This document shows positions 15,557 through 23,982 of a stretch of 64,000 bases of DNA, piece after piece; the stretch's first letter is position 1, and every line of letters starts with the position of its first letter. The position numbers and the translations under genes were made by a program. Below the pieces are notes generated by a model that had not been told where the DNA came from, did no database searches, and saw only the letters and a program-made list of their open reading frames with translations. Location of the stretch: the NCBI GenBank assembly GCA_050031985.1, contig JBNAIG010000029.1:1-64000 (forward strand), in the 5' to 3' direction. Origin of the DNA: SZUA-368 sp028533045 (lineage in GTDB: Bacteria > Spirochaetota > Spirochaetia > DSM-2461).

Positions 15557-18031
15557 TTGTATGATCTAAAAAAAAAGCGTTACACTATTGCCATGGTTAC
15601 CGATTGGATAGGAACAGCCTATCACAGGGAACTGCTAAACGGATTTTGCGATTATTGCGACGAACATGACCTGAATGGTCATATTTATGTGACCGGACGG
15701 CTTAACTCGCCCTGGGAATCGGAAAAATTCCGTAATGTCCTTCTGGAATTTGTTAAGGGCGGACAGATGGACGGGGTTGTTATTACCGCCTCTTCCCTCT
15801 GTAACATTTCCGGAAGGGAGGTTATGGAGGAGTATCTCTCATTTTTCAAGTCCACTCCCTGTGTAACCATTGGGTCCCCCTATCCGGGGATTCCCTGTAT
15901 CAGCCACGAGAATGTCAAAGGAATGACTCTTTTGATGGAGCATTTGATTGATCATCACGGCTATAAACATTTTGCCTTCATTAAGGGGAGCTACGACAAT
16001 CAGGAAGCGGAGCTTCGTTTTAACACCTTTAAAGAAATTTTGGAGAAGAGAGGACTCCCCTTAAGGGAAGACCATATCTTTACGGGGATGTTTCGACATG
16101 AAGACGGATACAAAGCGGCCCTGTCTCTTATTAATAACGGGAATCCGGAAATTCAGGTTCTTGTTTGTTCAAGCGATACTCAGGCTATGGGGGCCATGCA
16201 GGCCTTCAGGGAGAATCAAATTGCCGTACCCCAACAGGTCGCTATTGCCGGTTATGACGATCGCGAATTCAGCAGTCATTCCGGTTTTACTTCCATTCGC
16301 CAATCCTTTTGGGAACAAGGAATACTGGCCGCCGAGAACTGTCATAACCAGATTTTGGGAAAACCCGTTGTATCCTGCTGCCGGACAGAGCCCCGGTTAA
16401 TTGTAAGGAGATCTTGCGGCTGTCCTTTTGTCTCTCTTACGCCACAGGCTCCCCCCGAGGAATCGCTTGGAGATTTTCAAAAAGGGCAGGTGGATTTTTC
16501 ACTGGTAAAGGATTCTATTGTCAGTGTCAATCTTCCCGAAGAGGAAAGGGATATTCTTGTTCTTTGGCTGGAAGAGCTTTTGCATCTTTACTATTTAGAG
16601 ATGGGGGGAGAGGAAAAGGAGATGACCTTCTCCGATATGTGGGCGCGCATTGTGGAGTGGGCTTCGGAATTCCCCCGGATCAGAGGGGTTCTTGAGAGGG
16701 TTCGGGAAAGTTTTATGGATTCTCTTTTATCACTTATTCCCTCGGATAATCCCTGGCATACTTATTGGCTGAGTATTGCCGAATTTACGAGAAATACCCT
16801 GGAAGTTGCCGTTCAGAGAAGCCTGTATTGCAGTAAAGTTTACTCGGAAAACCGGATGGATTCTATGGATGAGACCGGGGAACGGCTCATGAGCTGTTGG
16901 GATCAGGCGGACCAGATGAATATTATTGCCGAGACATTTCCCGACTTTGGTATTGGTGAGTGCTATATTTCCCGCTATGAAGATTCCCGTTATCCTTTGG
17001 GCTTGGCCCGTTTGATTCTTGCCTACAATAGTGAGCACCGTTATTCCCTGGAACCGGAGGGTGTCCAGTTCTCCTCGTCAATGCTTCTTCCCTACGGGAT
17101 CGGTCAGGAAGAGAAACGCCATTGCTATGTGATTCAGACTCTGTTTCAGGGAGGAGAGCAATTGGGTTTTTCTGTTTTTGATGCTTCCAGCCGGGATTGG
17201 CGATCCCTTGAGATGCTCCGCCATAAACTCAGTCTCTCTCTTAAAAATTCCGATATGCTCAAAGAAATACACGGCTATACGGAGAAGCTGGAACAGAAAG
17301 TTGTACAAAGAACGGAAGAACTTCAGGAGGCAAACAGGAAACTCCAGCGGGAGATTGGGGAGCGGAAAAAAGCGGAGGAGGAGCTGAGAAAGCAGGAAGA
17401 ACACTATAGGGAGTTGGCTCTGTTTTTACCAACCGTAATTCTGGAACTGGATATTCTTCTAAGACCGACTTTTTTTAATGAAGCGGCCAGTGATCTTTTG
17501 GGGGTGGATGACAGGGATAAATTTTGTACAGAAAGCCTCTCCGTCCATATTTATGAAGAGGACAAGGAACAGGCGGAAGCTTTTTTGGCCAAGATTCTTA
17601 AACTCAAACATCCCGTTTACGGGGAAATGCGTTTTTTGGATAGAAATAACAAACCCGTTACCGTTCTGGTGCATGGCAGTCCTATCTTTAAGGATGATAT
17701 GGTAAGAGGCATTAGATTGAGCGCTATGGAAATTAAACCGCTTCTCTCATCTATCGTTATGCCGGAGGAACTGTTTTTTGTTCATTATCATTTTAGCCCC
17801 CGTGTAAAAGAAGTGCTCCTTCTTATGTTACAGGGCTATAAAACTCCGGAAATTGGGGAAAAGTTATTTATTGCGGAGAGTACCGTAAAAGCCCATATCA
17901 GGGCTATCTATGCAGAAACGGGAGTAAAAAAGCGGAGTGAATTTTTTAAGATTCTTGAGGAGTATCAGGTAAATCACTTTGGTTACCACTCCTATCTTAA
18001 TACAATATTGACTCAGCTGATTAAGGATTAG
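15557..18031 (+). CDS. Hybrid regulator: LacI-type binding domain, PAS, LuxR HTH
   Basis: I prefer TTG 15557, with GGAG at 15545-15548, over the TTG at 15524, which lacks a site; the start is uncertain. There is no signal peptide or membrane helix, so it is cytoplasmic. The first ~300 residues are a LacI/GalR-type sugar-binding domain without the LacI helix-turn-helix ('YTIAMVTDWIGTAYHRELLN', 'CSSDTQAMGAMQAF', 'VAIAGYDDREFSS'). A helical middle region, a charged coiled coil ('EKLEQKVVQRTEELQEANRK') and a PAS-like domain follow. The C-terminus is a LuxR/GerE HTH ('FSPRVKEVLLLMLQGYKTPE', 'AESTVKAHIRAIYAETGVKK'). It probably senses a sugar and controls transcription; position beside three cellulase genes makes these the likeliest targets. 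It overlaps the convergent MFS gene by 11 bp. Confidence 0.85.
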   Translation: MYDLKKKRYTIAMVTDWIGTAYHRELLNGFCDYCDEHDLNGHIYVTGRLNSPWESEKFRNVLLEFVKGGQMDGVVITASSLCNISGREVMEEYLSFFKSTPCVTIGSPYPGIPCISHENVKGMTLLMEHLIDHHGYKHFAFIKGSYDNQEAELRFNTFKEILEKRGLPLREDHIFTGMFRHEDGYKAALSLINNGNPEIQVLVCSSDTQAMGAMQAFRENQIAVPQQVAIAGYDDREFSSHSGFTSIRQSFWEQGILAAENCHNQILGKPVVSCCRTEPRLIVRRSCGCPFVSLTPQAPPEESLGDFQKGQVDFSLVKDSIVSVNLPEEERDILVLWLEELLHLYYLEMGGEEKEMTFSDMWARIVEWASEFPRIRGVLERVRESFMDSLLSLIPSDNPWHTYWLSIAEFTRNTLEVAVQRSLYCSKVYSENRMDSMDETGERLMSCWDQADQMNIIAETFPDFGIGECYISRYEDSRYPLGLARLILAYNSEHRYSLEPEGVQFSSSMLLPYGIGQEEKRHCYVIQTLFQGGEQLGFSVFDASSRDWRSLEMLRHKLSLSLKNSDMLKEIHGYTEKLEQKVVQRTEELQEANRKLQREIGERKKAEEELRKQEEHYRELALFLPTVILELDILLRPTFFNEAASDLLGVDDRDKFCTESLSVHIYEEDKEQAEAFLAKILKLKHPVYGEMRFLDRNNKPVTVLVHGSPIFKDDMVRGIRLSAMEIKPLLSSIVMPEELFFVHYHFSPRVKEVLLLMLQGYKTPEIGEKLFIAESTVKAHIRAIYAETGVKKRSEFFKILEEYQVNHFGYHSYLNTILTQLIKD

Positions 18032-19217
18032 TGCGTCTATCCACCACAATCATAACAAGGAAGGCCAGTCCCGTTAGTCCCGCCGCAAAAAAGGTAATGA
18101 AGTTCATACTGAATCTATCCAGGAAGAGTCCCCCCAGGAGGGAACCGGCCAACATTCCGGCAGTCAGGACTATCTCGTGGATATTCATACGCTTCTGTCT
18201 CTCCAAAGCGCCGGAAAGGCTGTGGAACATGCTTTGTGTATAGGTCACTCCCACAATAATACCTCCCAGTACGGTCCACAGGATGTAGTGGGGCAGTGTT
18301 CGGGCGAATCCGAACACTAGCAGCGCGGCTGCAGAGAGCAGGGTGTAGAGAATGATTCCCCGTCTATGGAAGTGCCACTTCACCGTTTTGCCCATCACAT
18401 AGAAACAGAGCAGGGTCACCGCCGCCCGCACAAGGATAACCAGTCCCACTTCGCTTTCGGGGAGGCTAAAGGCCCGGCGGAGGAAAATGGGAAAGACCGA
18501 TCCAAAGAGGCCCATCACGAAATATCCCGGAAAAAGGCCTATCCAGCTAAGAAAGCGGACAGGTGTGCTCCTGTCTGTCCCGGCGGTGGGATTTTTCTTT
18601 ATATGATGTTCTGATTTGCCCGACTCCTTTACGGCCGGTATAATCAGAAGATAGGCTATGACAATGACTCCCACAGCCAGGGAGAAGAGCCCGCTCATAT
18701 GGAAGGGGAGTTTAGGGGAGCGCTCATAGAAGAGGCCCGTTACATAGGGGCTTATCATCCAGGCGGTGCTCCAGCTAAAGTTATAAGCTGTCATGGCCCG
18801 GTTCAGCTGTTTCCCGTCCCTGCCCCGGGACATCCACCCCATGAGGGGGGGCCAGAGGAATCCGGTCATAACGCCGTAGAGCAGGAACAGTATCATGAGT
18901 CCCGCCAGGCTCTGTACGCGAATCATCAACTGGGTGGTAAGGGCCATAAGGCTTACGGCCCCCAGCACGGCATGATAGGGTTTGAGTCGGGATATGGGTT
19001 TGTTCAGGGCCAGGCAGGCTATTACATAGGTGGCCGTATAGACCGAAGCCAGAATGCCTATGGTGGCCGAGTCAGCCTGGAAGCGGTCCGCCGCGTAGTA
19101 AACGATTCCCAGGGTCACATAGCCTATGGCGAAGGACTGGAAAAGGCCTACCAACATGGTGAGGGGCAGCGGATCCCCCCGTCCGTACAGAAGGGGGGCG
19201 GTATTTTCCCGACTCAA
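18021..19217 (-). CDS. MFS transporter
   Basis: A 398-residue protein with about 11-12 hydrophobic helices in two halves separated by a charged cytoplasmic loop ('KESGKSEHHIKKNPTAGTDR'). The first half has MFS-like spacing ('ATIGILASVYTATYVIACLA', 'FLWPPLMGWMSRGRDGKQLN'). The substrate is not evident. It starts 4 nt after the aspS stop and is almost certainly cotranscribed with it, an unusual partner for a tRNA synthetase gene. Its 3' end overlaps the convergent regulator gene by 11 bp. Confidence 0.8.
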   Translation of the reverse strand: MSRENTAPLLYGRGDPLPLTMLVGLFQSFAIGYVTLGIVYYAADRFQADSATIGILASVYTATYVIACLALNKPISRLKPYHAVLGAVSLMALTTQLMIRVQSLAGLMILFLLYGVMTGFLWPPLMGWMSRGRDGKQLNRAMTAYNFSWSTAWMISPYVTGLFYERSPKLPFHMSGLFSLAVGVIVIAYLLIIPAVKESGKSEHHIKKNPTAGTDRSTPVRFLSWIGLFPGYFVMGLFGSVFPIFLRRAFSLPESEVGLVILVRAAVTLLCFYVMGKTVKWHFHRRGIILYTLLSAAALLVFGFARTLPHYILWTVLGGIIVGVTYTQSMFHSLSGALERQKRMNIHEIVLTAGMLAGSLLGGLFLDRFSMNFITFFAAGLTGLAFLVMIVVDRRTNP

Positions 19218-19221
19218 CGAA

Positions 19222-21006
19222 TTACTCGTCCTCGACGGGAATAAGTTTGATCTTGAGTTCGTCCAACTGCTCTTCGTCCACCAGGGCGGGCGATTCGTCG
19301 AGGGGGTTGGTTCCGGTGCTCATACGGGGGAAGGCGATGACTTCCTTAAGGGACTCTTCGCCGCACATGAGCATGACAAGCCGGTCAAGGCCATAGGCGA
19401 GTCCCGCATGGGGGGGAGCGCCGTATCGGAAAGATTCCAGGAGGAAGCCGAATCGTTCTTCCGCTTCTTCTTCGGGGAAGCCGACCACATTGAAGACACG
19501 CTTTTGAATCTCCGGATCGTGGATTCTCACAGAGCCCGAAGCCAGTTCGTAGCCGTTGACTACCAGGTCATAGAGGTCCCCGATAACGTCGCCGGGCTTC
19601 TCTTCCATGGTTGCTTTGAACTCATCCTGTGGCATGGAGAACATGTGGTGGGCCGGGTCCCATTTCTTTTCGTCTTCGTTCCACTCAAAGAGGGGGAAGT
19701 CTATTACCCAGGCAAAACGGAAATCGTCCCATTTAACCAGGTCCAGATCCTTGGCCAGGCGGGCTCGCACCGCACCGAGGGAGGTACAGGCGGTCTGCCA
19801 GTCACCGGCGCCAAAGAGGATCAGGTCGTCAGCCTTGGCTCCCAAAAGTTCTTTTACTTCGTCGGCGATGGGATTAAAAAATTTGGCGATTCCTCCATCC
19901 AGTCCGTCGGCGGTCACCTTCATCCAGGCCAGTCCCTTGGCGCCGTAGGTTTTAGCGGTCTCTTCCAGTTCGGAGACTTTTTTACGGGAGTAGTTGGGAG
20001 CGGCGCCGGGTACAACCATGGCTTTGATCGTACCGCCCTCGGCCAGAATCGACTTGAATACGCCGAATTCCGCTTTGGGAACGAGGGAGGAGAAGTCGTG
20101 AAACTTCATATCTATTCGCAGGTCCGGTTTGTCGCTGCCGTAGCTGTCCATGGCTTCGTGGTAGGTGAGCCGGGGAAAGGGGATGGGCAGGTCCACGTTC
20201 ATGGTTTTCTTGAATATATGGGCCATCTGGGCTTCGACTACTTCAAAGACGTCGTCCTTGGAGACAAAGCTCATTTCAAAGTCTACCTGGGTAAATTCAA
20301 ACTGCCGGTCACCCCGGAGGTCTTCGTCCCGGTAGCAGTGGGCGATTTGGTAGTATTTGTCAAAACCGGAGACCATGAGGATCTGCTTGTAGAGCTGGGG
20401 CGACTGGGGCAGGGCGAAAAACTTGCCCGGCTGCATACGGGCGGGAACGAGAAAGTCCCGGGCCCCTTCCGGTGTGGATTTAATAAGGGTGGGAGTTTCG
20501 ATGTCGTAAAAGTCGAGGCTTTCGAAGTGTTCCCGCACGGCGTGGGATACCTTGTGACGCAGGGCGATGTGCTTCTGCATCTTCTCCCGGCGCAGGTCCA
20601 GGTAGCGGTATTTGAGGCGGAGCGTTTCGTTCGCTTCCGAATCGCCGTCAATCATAAAGGGCAGGGTCTCACAGGTGGTGAGGATTTCCAGTTCTGTGGC
20701 GAGAATTTCGATCTCTCCGGTGGCCATGTCCTTGTTAATCATGGAGTCAGGTCTCTTGTTCACTTTACCTTTGACAGCCACACAGTATTCCATTTTTAAT
20801 GAGGCGGCCCGCTCTTTGAGTTCGGCGGGACAGGTATCGTCAAAAACGACCTGAGTGATACCGTATCGGTCCCTCAGATTGATAAATGTTACACCACCGT
20901 GGTCCCGGTTTCGGTGTACCCAACCGTTAAGAATTACTTCCCGGCCGTCGTCCCGGGCATTCAGTTCGCCGCATGTGGCAGTTCGCTTCATTTTTTCCAT
21001 GGCCAC
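19222..21006 (-). CDS. aspS: Aspartyl-tRNA synthetase
   Basis: A bacterial-type class II synthetase of 594 residues, the usual length. It has the N-terminal OB-fold anticodon domain ('LNGWVHRNRDHGGVTFINLR'), the catalytic core with 'TPTLIKSTPEGARDF' and 'CYRDEDLRGDRQFEFTQVD', a GAD insertion domain in the middle and class II motif 3 near the end ('YGLDRLVMLMCGEESLKEV'). Three in-frame ATGs (21006, 21000, 20991) compete and none has a clear ribosome site; homologues usually begin at the 'MKRT' equivalent, which favours 20991. The His in 'RNRDHGG' is the residue associated with non-discriminating enzymes that also charge tRNA-Asn, but this is only a hint. A heptamer repeat lies just upstream. 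Confidence 0.97.
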   Translation of the reverse strand: MAMEKMKRTATCGELNARDDGREVILNGWVHRNRDHGGVTFINLRDRYGITQVVFDDTCPAELKERAASLKMEYCVAVKGKVNKRPDSMINKDMATGEIEILATELEILTTCETLPFMIDGDSEANETLRLKYRYLDLRREKMQKHIALRHKVSHAVREHFESLDFYDIETPTLIKSTPEGARDFLVPARMQPGKFFALPQSPQLYKQILMVSGFDKYYQIAHCYRDEDLRGDRQFEFTQVDFEMSFVSKDDVFEVVEAQMAHIFKKTMNVDLPIPFPRLTYHEAMDSYGSDKPDLRIDMKFHDFSSLVPKAEFGVFKSILAEGGTIKAMVVPGAAPNYSRKKVSELEETAKTYGAKGLAWMKVTADGLDGGIAKFFNPIADEVKELLGAKADDLILFGAGDWQTACTSLGAVRARLAKDLDLVKWDDFRFAWVIDFPLFEWNEDEKKWDPAHHMFSMPQDEFKATMEEKPGDVIGDLYDLVVNGYELASGSVRIHDPEIQKRVFNVVGFPEEEAEERFGFLLESFRYGAPPHAGLAYGLDRLVMLMCGEESLKEVIAFPRMSTGTNPLDESPALVDEEQLDELKIKLIPVEDE

Positions 21007-21042
21007 AATGTAACATGCCGTCTTTTTTTTATCAATGAGCGG

Positions 21043-21145
21043 AAAGCCGAAAGCCGAAAGCCGAAAGCCGAAAGCCGAAAGCCGAAAGCCGAAAGCCGAA
21101 AGCCGAAAGCCGAAAGCCGAAAGCCGAAAGCCGAAAGCCGAAAGC
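21043..21145. repeat. Heptamer tandem repeat (AAAGCCG)14 upstream of aspS
   Basis: Fourteen exact copies of AAAGCCG occupy 21043-21140, followed by a partial AAAGC. The array is 37 bp upstream of the aspS start and so probably within its promoter or leader. Exact copies imply recent slippage and a length-variable locus. Confidence 0.95.
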
Positions 21146-21172
21146 AGCGGAACGTAGTTAGCCGGCGCAATT

Positions 21173-21206
21173 AGCGGAAATAGGTCACAAAGCCTACATT
21201 TCCGCT
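21173..21206. terminator. Hairpin between DUF2156 gene and aspS
   Basis: AGCGGAAATAGG pairs with CCT-AC-ATTTCCGCT (9 bp, a 2-nt bulge, then 3 bp). It lies downstream of the minus-strand DUF2156 gene and may end that transcript, but the T-tract on that side is weak. Confidence 0.35.
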
Positions 21207-21213
21207 TTAATCC

Positions 21214-21248
21214 GTCTGCTGTCTGCTGTCTGCTGTCTGCTGTCCGCT
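21214..21248. repeat. Second heptamer tandem repeat (GTCTGCT)
   Basis: Four exact GTCTGCT units and a fifth variant GTCCGCT, ending 10 bp short of the DUF2156 stop codon. A second 7-bp array of different sequence in the same 250-bp gap. Confidence 0.9.
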
Positions 21249-21257
21249 TTCGTACTT

Positions 21258-22127
21258 CTATTTCACTTCAATTCTATATTTGTGGGCCATCAAATCGGGC
21301 CGGTAGGAGCGTTTGGTCTGCCTTAGGCCGTCTTTACCCAAATCCTGCTCCATATTGATGTATTCGTACTGGTCCTTGAGCTGAGCGCTGATTTCGCTAA
21401 ACATGTAGGCGTAGATTCCTTTAAATTGAATGTCCGCCTTGGCAAAGTGGATGGTAAAGGTGGAGGGATTGAGCGGTTCTCCCAGGACGAATCCGGCGGG
21501 CTGGCCGTCGGCGTAGAAGACTCTTCCCGAGAGTCCGAACCCTTCCCGGTCTTCCAGGGCTTCCTTGCAGGGGCCGTAGTCGTTGGTTTCCAGCATGTGG
21601 GTGGAGGCGTTTTGCCAGATTTCCAGGAGCTTGAGGGCGTCGGGGAGGGTCTCTTCGTTCAGCTCCCGGCTCTCCGCTTCATAGGCTTTGAGGAACTGGT
21701 TCTTCAGGTTGCGTTTTTTATGCATTTTTTTGCCCGGATAGTCGGCCATTTTTTCCGTAAGGAAGAGGTAGTCCGAGTCGTTTTCGTTGTAGGTCCGTTC
21801 GAATTTCTCCTCCGGGAAGCAGCCTAGCCACTCTTCCGGTATGGGAAAGATACAGTCGTAATCGGTCTCTTTGAGAAAGTCGCTTATATGTTCCAGGCAG
21901 GGTTTGGGATCTTCCGAAGGGGAGTGGAGAGGCATGAGGTAGCGTTTGTTATCGTAGCTGACGCCTCCCACGAGAGTCACATCATCGAGCTCTATGATTT
22001 CGTACCGGTGGACTTCCCTAAAAAAGTAGAGGTTGGGAAAGCAGAATTCCGCCAGGTGAATGTCTATGGCGTTGAGTCGGTCTGCAATGGTATTTCTGTC
22101 TTCGAGGCTTAGTTTTTTTGTTTGCAA
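21258..22127 (-). CDS. DUF2156 protein (phosphatidylglycerol lysyltransferase C-terminal-like)
   Basis: A soluble 289-residue protein of the DUF2156/LPG-synthase C-terminal type, a double GNAT-like fold. Visible features are 'KKMHKKRNLKNQFLKAYE', a central 'LLEIWQNASTHMLETNDYG', 'GRVFYADGQPAGFVLGEP' and 'YINMEQDLGKDGLRQTKRSY' near the C-terminus, the latter matching the family's conserved end. In MprF the domain transfers an aminoacyl group to a lipid, but stand-alone relatives are mostly uncharacterised and the membrane flippase part is missing here, so the acceptor is unknown. It overlaps the preceding methyltransferase gene by 19 nt, implying coupled translation. Confidence 0.75.
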   Translation of the reverse strand: MQTKKLSLEDRNTIADRLNAIDIHLAEFCFPNLYFFREVHRYEIIELDDVTLVGGVSYDNKRYLMPLHSPSEDPKPCLEHISDFLKETDYDCIFPIPEEWLGCFPEEKFERTYNENDSDYLFLTEKMADYPGKKMHKKRNLKNQFLKAYEAESRELNEETLPDALKLLEIWQNASTHMLETNDYGPCKEALEDREGFGLSGRVFYADGQPAGFVLGEPLNPSTFTIHFAKADIQFKGIYAYMFSEISAQLKDQYEYINMEQDLGKDGLRQTKRSYRPDLMAHKYRIEVK

Positions 22128-22747
22128 TGGGGGCCGTCCTGTAGGCTTAGAAATAGGGTGAAGTCGTTATTCAGGTAGTGTTCTACCAGTTGAATAGACT
22201 TGATATTGTCCGAAAGAGCTTCGATTTCCCGAATGACCTGATCCGGGTAGAAGTAGTAGAATTTTTCGTCCCGGTTGGGGGAGTCCTTGTGAAGGAGATT
22301 GAATACGATGGTTTCCGAGGATATATGAAGAAACTTTTCTACTGCCTGAATCAGGAAGTCAAAGTTATTCCCCGTATTAAGGTTAAAAACGCCGGAGCTG
22401 TAGATGACCTGGAAATGGTCCTTGTCAAAGAGTTCATCCACAAAGAGGTCGCCCTGAAGAAAATTGTGATCTTCGTGCCGGTCCCGGGCTTCATCAACCA
22501 TGGAGTGGAGAAGGTCCAGGCCGGTATATTCCGCCTGAATCTCACTGTTTTTTAGATGTTCTAACAGATGGCCCAGACCGCAGCCCACATCAAGGACCTT
22601 TTTGCCCTCCAGGTCCACGTAGTCCGTCAGGACCTGGAAACGCCTGAATTGAGACTCCCGGTCTTCCCAGCCCAGACATTCATATTTTTCCGGGCTTTGG
22701 GTCAGTTCTTCGTTGTAATAATCGGTGATTATTTTGCTTTTCTTCAT
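22109..22747 (-). CDS. SAM-dependent methyltransferase
   Basis: A class I methyltransferase. Motif I is 'VLDVGCGLGHLLEHL', followed by 'YTGLDLLHSMVDEAR' (acidic residue at the end of strand 2) and 'FLQGDLFVDE'. The frame extends upstream to 22873, but that would overlap the previous gene by 65 nt, so ATG 22747 ('MKKSKIITDYYNEEL') is preferred. It is in a minus-strand run with the flavin-binding gene upstream and the DUF2156 gene downstream. The substrate is unknown. Confidence 0.8.
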   Translation of the reverse strand: MKKSKIITDYYNEELTQSPEKYECLGWEDRESQFRRFQVLTDYVDLEGKKVLDVGCGLGHLLEHLKNSEIQAEYTGLDLLHSMVDEARDRHEDHNFLQGDLFVDELFDKDHFQVIYSSGVFNLNTGNNFDFLIQAVEKFLHISSETIVFNLLHKDSPNRDEKFYYFYPDQVIREIEALSDNIKSIQLVEHYLNNDFTLFLSLQDGPHCKQKN

Positions 22748-22808
22748 TTTTAAAAAAGATACGAAAAGGAGGAGGGAAAATCCAGAAATTTTTCTAATCT
22801 TTTCCTGT

Positions 22809-23282
22809 TTAGAGAAAACGTTTGGCCGTAATCCTTTCCAGTGGAACTTTAATAATGTGGGTTCTCTCCACAACTACATCGGGATAATCCCACTCTTTTT
22901 TCTCGCTGTATTGGCCCATAATGATGTTAAAGGCCTCTCGCTTTTCATGGGGATCGACTAGTATTTCCCCTTTTCCCCAGGCTATGACGCTTTCGTAGTT
23001 CTGGGACCATTTACAGGCGGTGTCTTCGTCTGTTATGAGCTTATGGGCTATGTCGAATTCCAGGCAGACCGAGGGATTTTTCTCTATGACGGAAATCTTT
23101 CGTCCTACCAGGGCGCCGTGAAAATAGACCGTTTTGTCCTTGTAACCAAAGTTCAGGGGGACCACGTAGGGCTCATCCCCGTCAATCATGGCCAGGCGGC
23201 ACACCTGGCAGCGCTTGATGATATCTTCTATTTCCTTAATGTCCGTAACTTGCCGGTCACTGCGTTTCATCTCTCTTTTCAT
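22809..23282 (-). CDS. Pyridoxamine 5'-phosphate oxidase-fold flavin protein (NimA-like)
   Basis: A 157-residue split-barrel FMN-binding protein. 'CQVCRLAMIDGDEPYVVPLN' followed by 'YFHGALVGRKISVIEKNPSV' is the pattern of the NimA/5-nitroimidazole-reductase subgroup of the PNPOx superfamily. 'SVIAWGKGEIL' follows in the usual place. Members bind flavin and some reduce nitroimidazoles; the physiological substrate is unknown. It starts 11 nt after the preceding gene stop, in the same operon. Confidence 0.8.
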   Translation of the reverse strand: MKREMKRSDRQVTDIKEIEDIIKRCQVCRLAMIDGDEPYVVPLNFGYKDKTVYFHGALVGRKISVIEKNPSVCLEFDIAHKLITDEDTACKWSQNYESVIAWGKGEILVDPHEKREAFNIIMGQYSEKKEWDYPDVVVERTHIIKVPLERITAKRFL

Positions 23283-23293
23283 TCTTCTATCCT

Positions 23294-23980
23294 TTATCGG
23301 GGGTATTTTACGATATCATCAAAGCGGAAGCGGGTCATGACAAAGGCCCTTTCGTTGCCCTGGCCCACTCCAAAACGGGGGAATTCCCTTAGGAATACCT
23401 GGCCGGAGATCTCTCTGGGACGTTCATACTCCCGGGGCTGCCAGTAGTTTCGTACACTTTGGCGCACGGCCATTCTTACCGCTTCCTGACGGGCGTTTTC
23501 CTTGTAGTTTGAGTACTCTCCCCATCCGCCGGAGACGGGAAATACCGGGCTTTCCCAGGCTTCCAGCCGGGCCGACTGAGTGGGGGAGAGTTTGTAACGC
23601 ACGTGGATATACATCTCATTTCCCTCAAACCAGAGGTCCGTCACAGAGAGCCCCGGGTCTCCCCAGGCGATTTCCCCCATCAGCTCCCATTCGAATCGGT
23701 CTTCCACCTGGTCCCGGGTGTCTCCGGGGATATAGACGAAGCGGGCGCCGTAGAGCATGAGGGAGTAGAGGAAGCGCACGTCTTCCAGGAGGGTGCGGTA
23801 GAGGTTTTGCTGATTGTCCGTAAGGTAACACTCGGGGGGCGGGGGAAGGGGAAAGTCCTCTCCTTCTTTAAGGTAGTAGGTGAAGTCTTTGCTAAGGGAA
23901 AAGTCCCCCTCCAGCACAGTTTGGGCTCCCAGGAGCGAAGGAAGAGTCAGGAAGAAAATCAGGATTAGAGGTTTTCCCAT
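23294..23980 (-). CDS. Conserved-looking periplasmic protein of unknown function
   Basis: Not recognised. A signal peptide ('PLILIFFLTLPSLLGAQ') is followed by a 210-residue mature domain with no other membrane segment. The mature part begins with a Pro-rich stretch ('PLPPPPECYLTDNQQNLYR'), is rich in Trp, Tyr and Arg, and ends with 'ERAFVMTRFRFDDIVKYPR'. It lies 2 nt after the GH13-like gene and 11 nt before the flavin-protein gene. That tight packing suggests a link with the glycosidase-like protein, but nothing in the sequence gives a function. Confidence 0.6.
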   Translation of the reverse strand: MGKPLILIFFLTLPSLLGAQTVLEGDFSLSKDFTYYLKEGEDFPLPPPPECYLTDNQQNLYRTLLEDVRFLYSLMLYGARFVYIPGDTRDQVEDRFEWELMGEIAWGDPGLSVTDLWFEGNEMYIHVRYKLSPTQSARLEAWESPVFPVSGGWGEYSNYKENARQEAVRMAVRQSVRNYWQPREYERPREISGQVFLREFPRFGVGQGNERAFVMTRFRFDDIVKYPR

Positions 23981-23982
23981 AA

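Noticed and set aside
20899..21174. Short frames with repeats of Lys-Pro-Lys-Ala-Glu-Ser-Arg or Phe-Gly-Phe-Arg-Leu-Ser-Ala type over the heptamer array
   Set aside because: These are only translations of the 7-bp DNA repeat on either strand and start inside aspS or its leader.
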